Shown one piece after another: positions 62,149-64,000 of a stretch of DNA of 64,000 bases. Numbering within the stretch: position 1 is the stretch's first letter; the number at the start of each line of letters is the position of its first letter. The DNA lies in assembly GCF_006539185.1 (NCBI RefSeq), contig NZ_BJMN01000047.1:20644-84643 (forward strand), in the 5' to 3' direction. This stretch comes from Streptomyces gardneri (GTDB lineage Bacteria; Actinomycetota; Actinomycetes; Streptomycetales; Streptomycetaceae). The translations under genes were made by a program, and so were the position numbers. Below the pieces are notes generated by a model that saw only the letters and a list, made by a program, of their open reading frames with translations, was not told where the DNA came from and ran no database searches.

Positions 62149-63834
62149 TTGAGTCATCCGCATCCTGAACTCGGCGCCCCGCCGAAGCTCGCCAAGGGCG
62201 CCCTGCGCGTCACCCCGCTCGGCGGGCTCGGCGAGATCGGCCGGAACATGACGGTCTTCGAGTTCGACGGCCGTCTGCTCATCGTCGACTGCGGCGTCCT
62301 CTTCCCCGAAGAGGAGCAGCCGGGTGTCGACCTGATCCTGCCCGACTTCACCATCATCCGGGACCGTCTCGACGACATCGAAGGCATCGTGCTCACGCAC
62401 GGCCACGAGGACCACATCGGTGCCGTCCCCTACCTGCTCCGGCTCAAGCCGGACATCCCGCTGATCGGCTCCAAGCTGACCCTCGCGCTGATCGAGGCCA
62501 AGCTCCAGGAGCACCGCATCCGCCCCTACACCCTCGAGGTGAAGGAAGGCGACCGGGAGATCCTGGGATCGTTCGACTGCGAGTTCATCGCGGTCAACCA
62601 CTCCATCCCGGACGCCCTCGCGGTGGCCATCCGCACCCCCGCGGGCATGGCCGTCGCCACCGGCGACTTCAAGATGGACCAGCTCCCGCTGGACGGCCGC
62701 CTCACCGACCTCCACGCGTTCGCGCGGCTGAGCGAGGAAGGCATCGACCTCCTTCTCTCGGACTCCACGAACGCCGAGGTCCCGGGCTTCGTCCCGCCGG
62801 AGAAGGACATCTCCAACGTCCTGCGCACGGTCTTCGCGAACGCCCAGAAGCGCATCATCGTGGCCAGCTTCGCCAGCCACGTGCACCGCATCCAGCAGAT
62901 CCTCGACGCCGCCCACGAGTACGGCCGCAGGGTCGCCTTCGTCGGCCGCTCGATGGTCCGCAACATGGGCATCGCCCGTGACCTGGGCTACCTCCGCGTC
63001 CCGGCCGGCCTCGTCGTCGACGTGAAGACCCTCGACGACCTGCCGGACGACGAGGTCGTGCTGGTCTGCACGGGCTCCCAGGGCGAGCCCATGGCGGCCC
63101 TGTCCCGCATGGCCAACCGCGACCACCAGATCCGGATCGTCCCCGGCGACACGGTCATCCTGGCCTCGTCCCTCATCCCGGGCAACGAGAACGCGGTCTA
63201 CCGCGTGATCAACGGCCTGACCCGCTGGGGCGCGAACGTGGTCCACAAGGGCAACGCCAAGGTCCACGTCTCGGGCCACGCCTCGGCCGGCGAGCTGCTG
63301 TACTTCTACAACATCTGCCGCCCGAAGAACCTCATGCCGGTCCACGGCGAATGGCGCCACCTGCGCGCCAACGCCGAGCTCGGCGCGATGACGGGTATCC
63401 CCAAGGACCACATCGTCATCGCCGAGGACGGCGTCGTCGTCGACCTGATCGACGGCAAGGCCAAGATCGTCGGCAAGGTCCAGGCCGGTTACGTGTACGT
63501 CGACGGCCTCTCGGTCGGCGACGTCACCGAGTCCCACCTCAAGGACCGCCGGATCCTCGGCGACGAGGGCATCATCTCGGTCTTCGTGGTCGTGGACTCC
63601 TCGACCGGCAAGATCGTGAGCGGCCCGAACATCCACGCCCGCGGCTCCGGCATCGAGGACTCGGCCTTCGACGCCGTGATCCCCAAGGTCGACCAGGCCC
63701 TGAACCGGTCGGCCCAGGACGGCGTCGTGGAGCCCCACCAGCTCCAGCAGCTGATCCGCCGCACGGTCGGCAAGTGGGTCTCCGACACCTACCGCCGGCG
63801 CCCGATGATCCTCCCGGTCGTCGTCGAGGTCTGA
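62149..63834 (+). CDS. rnj: Ribonuclease J
   Basis: The 561-residue metallo-beta-lactamase/beta-CASP nuclease acts in mRNA decay and rRNA maturation. The zinc motif HGHEDH is at residues 84-89. SDSTNAEVPG, SFASHVHRIQQI, CTGSQGEPMAALSRM and HVSGHAS mark the beta-CASP parts. The best start is TTG 62149, six bases after gaggag, giving SHPHPELG at the N-terminus as in Streptomyces homologues. A GC-rich stem lies directly upstream. The protein may act with PNPase encoded in the same region. Confidence 0.95.
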   Translation: MSHPHPELGAPPKLAKGALRVTPLGGLGEIGRNMTVFEFDGRLLIVDCGVLFPEEEQPGVDLILPDFTIIRDRLDDIEGIVLTHGHEDHIGAVPYLLRLKPDIPLIGSKLTLALIEAKLQEHRIRPYTLEVKEGDREILGSFDCEFIAVNHSIPDALAVAIRTPAGMAVATGDFKMDQLPLDGRLTDLHAFARLSEEGIDLLLSDSTNAEVPGFVPPEKDISNVLRTVFANAQKRIIVASFASHVHRIQQILDAAHEYGRRVAFVGRSMVRNMGIARDLGYLRVPAGLVVDVKTLDDLPDDEVVLVCTGSQGEPMAALSRMANRDHQIRIVPGDTVILASSLIPGNENAVYRVINGLTRWGANVVHKGNAKVHVSGHASAGELLYFYNICRPKNLMPVHGEWRHLRANAELGAMTGIPKDHIVIAEDGVVVDLIDGKAKIVGKVQAGYVYVDGLSVGDVTESHLKDRRILGDEGIISVFVVVDSSTGKIVSGPNIHARGSGIEDSAFDAVIPKVDQALNRSAQDGVVEPHQLQQLIRRTVGKWVSDTYRRRPMILPVVVEV

Positions 63835-63853
63835 CTCTGACCTGCGCCACACC

Positions 63854-63893
63854 GGAGCGGGGCCCCTCGATTTGCATCGGGGCGCCCCGCTCC
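63854..63893 (+). terminator. Terminator after RNase J
   Basis: ggagcggggc and gccccgctcc form the outer stem; cccctcga/tcgggg pairs inside. It precedes the rrn-like leader. Confidence 0.75.
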
Positions 63894-64000
63894 AGTACGT
63901 TTACGGCTCCGCCAGACCGGGAAGCCCCGGCGCCGTCGTGCGCCAGAACGGGTGAACGGGAGGCGGAAATACCGACTCAGAACTTCTGATAAAGTCGGAA
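63894..64000 (+). promoter_or_regulatory. Probable start of an rRNA operon leader
   Basis: The segment ends with ataccgactcagaa and cttctgataaagtcggaa, which I recognise from the leader upstream of 16S rRNA in Streptomyces. TTGCAT (63873-63878) and TACGTT (about 63896-63901) may be promoter boxes. No coding frame is present. The 16S gene itself would lie beyond the window. Confidence 0.55.

Overview
The window is chromosomal DNA from a high-GC actinomycete, almost certainly a Streptomyces. The evidence is GC-rich third codon positions throughout, frequent GTG and TTG starts, a PucR regulator, EPSP-synthase/dxr/ispG/proS gene order, the block rimP-nusA-ylxR-infB-DUF503-rbfA-truB-ribF, a Streptomyces-type type VII (ESX) secretion locus, and rpsO-pnp-M16 peptidase-dapB-thyX-dapA-RNase J. 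I see no phage, plasmid, insertion sequence, tRNA or CRISPR array. No gene-free stretch exceeds 300 bases.

Layout. Positions 1-7.7 kb hold the tail of a P-loop ATPase, a PucR regulator, a small membrane protein, an EamA exporter, an aldehyde dehydrogenase and a long acyl-CoA dehydrogenase. Positions 7.7-16.2 kb hold an unusual EPSP synthase, two MEP isoprenoid genes (dxr, ispG) flanking a site-2 membrane protease, two GNAT acetyltransferases and proS. A four-gene minus-strand cluster follows at 16.2-19.2 kb: stomatin-like protein, degenerate aminoglycoside-kinase-like protein, ferritin-like protein and Tat-type lipoprotein.

Positions 19.4-26.3 kb are the transcription/translation operon that builds initiation factor 2 and matures the ribosome and tRNA. 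It is followed by a 1,428-residue protein joining a catalytically degraded trypsin-like domain to a STAND-like NTPase and long helical repeats, then ribF. A five-gene dipeptide/oligopeptide ABC importer (31.9-37.7 kb, minus) leads into the type VII secretion locus (37.9-53.6 kb). That locus contains an EspI-like MinD ATPase, a locus-specific hypothetical, eccE, eccB, mycP, esxB, esxA, a DUF397 protein, eccC and eccD.

The right end (53.8-63.8 kb) combines RNA metabolism (rpsO, pnp, RNase J), DAP/lysine synthesis (dapB, dapA) and thymidylate synthesis (thyX). The last ~100 bases resemble the leader of a Streptomyces rRNA operon.

The most unusual items are: the pseudo-protease/STAND fusion; the pseudokinase; the EPSP synthase with Ala at the glyphosate-determining Gly position; several perfect long palindromes that are hard to explain as simple terminators (before the 12.9 kb acetyltransferase, inside the start of the M16 peptidase gene, and just before the TTG start of RNase J); and a ThyX signature one residue longer than the textbook form. 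Assignments rest on reading the sequence and recalled family motifs; no database search was run.
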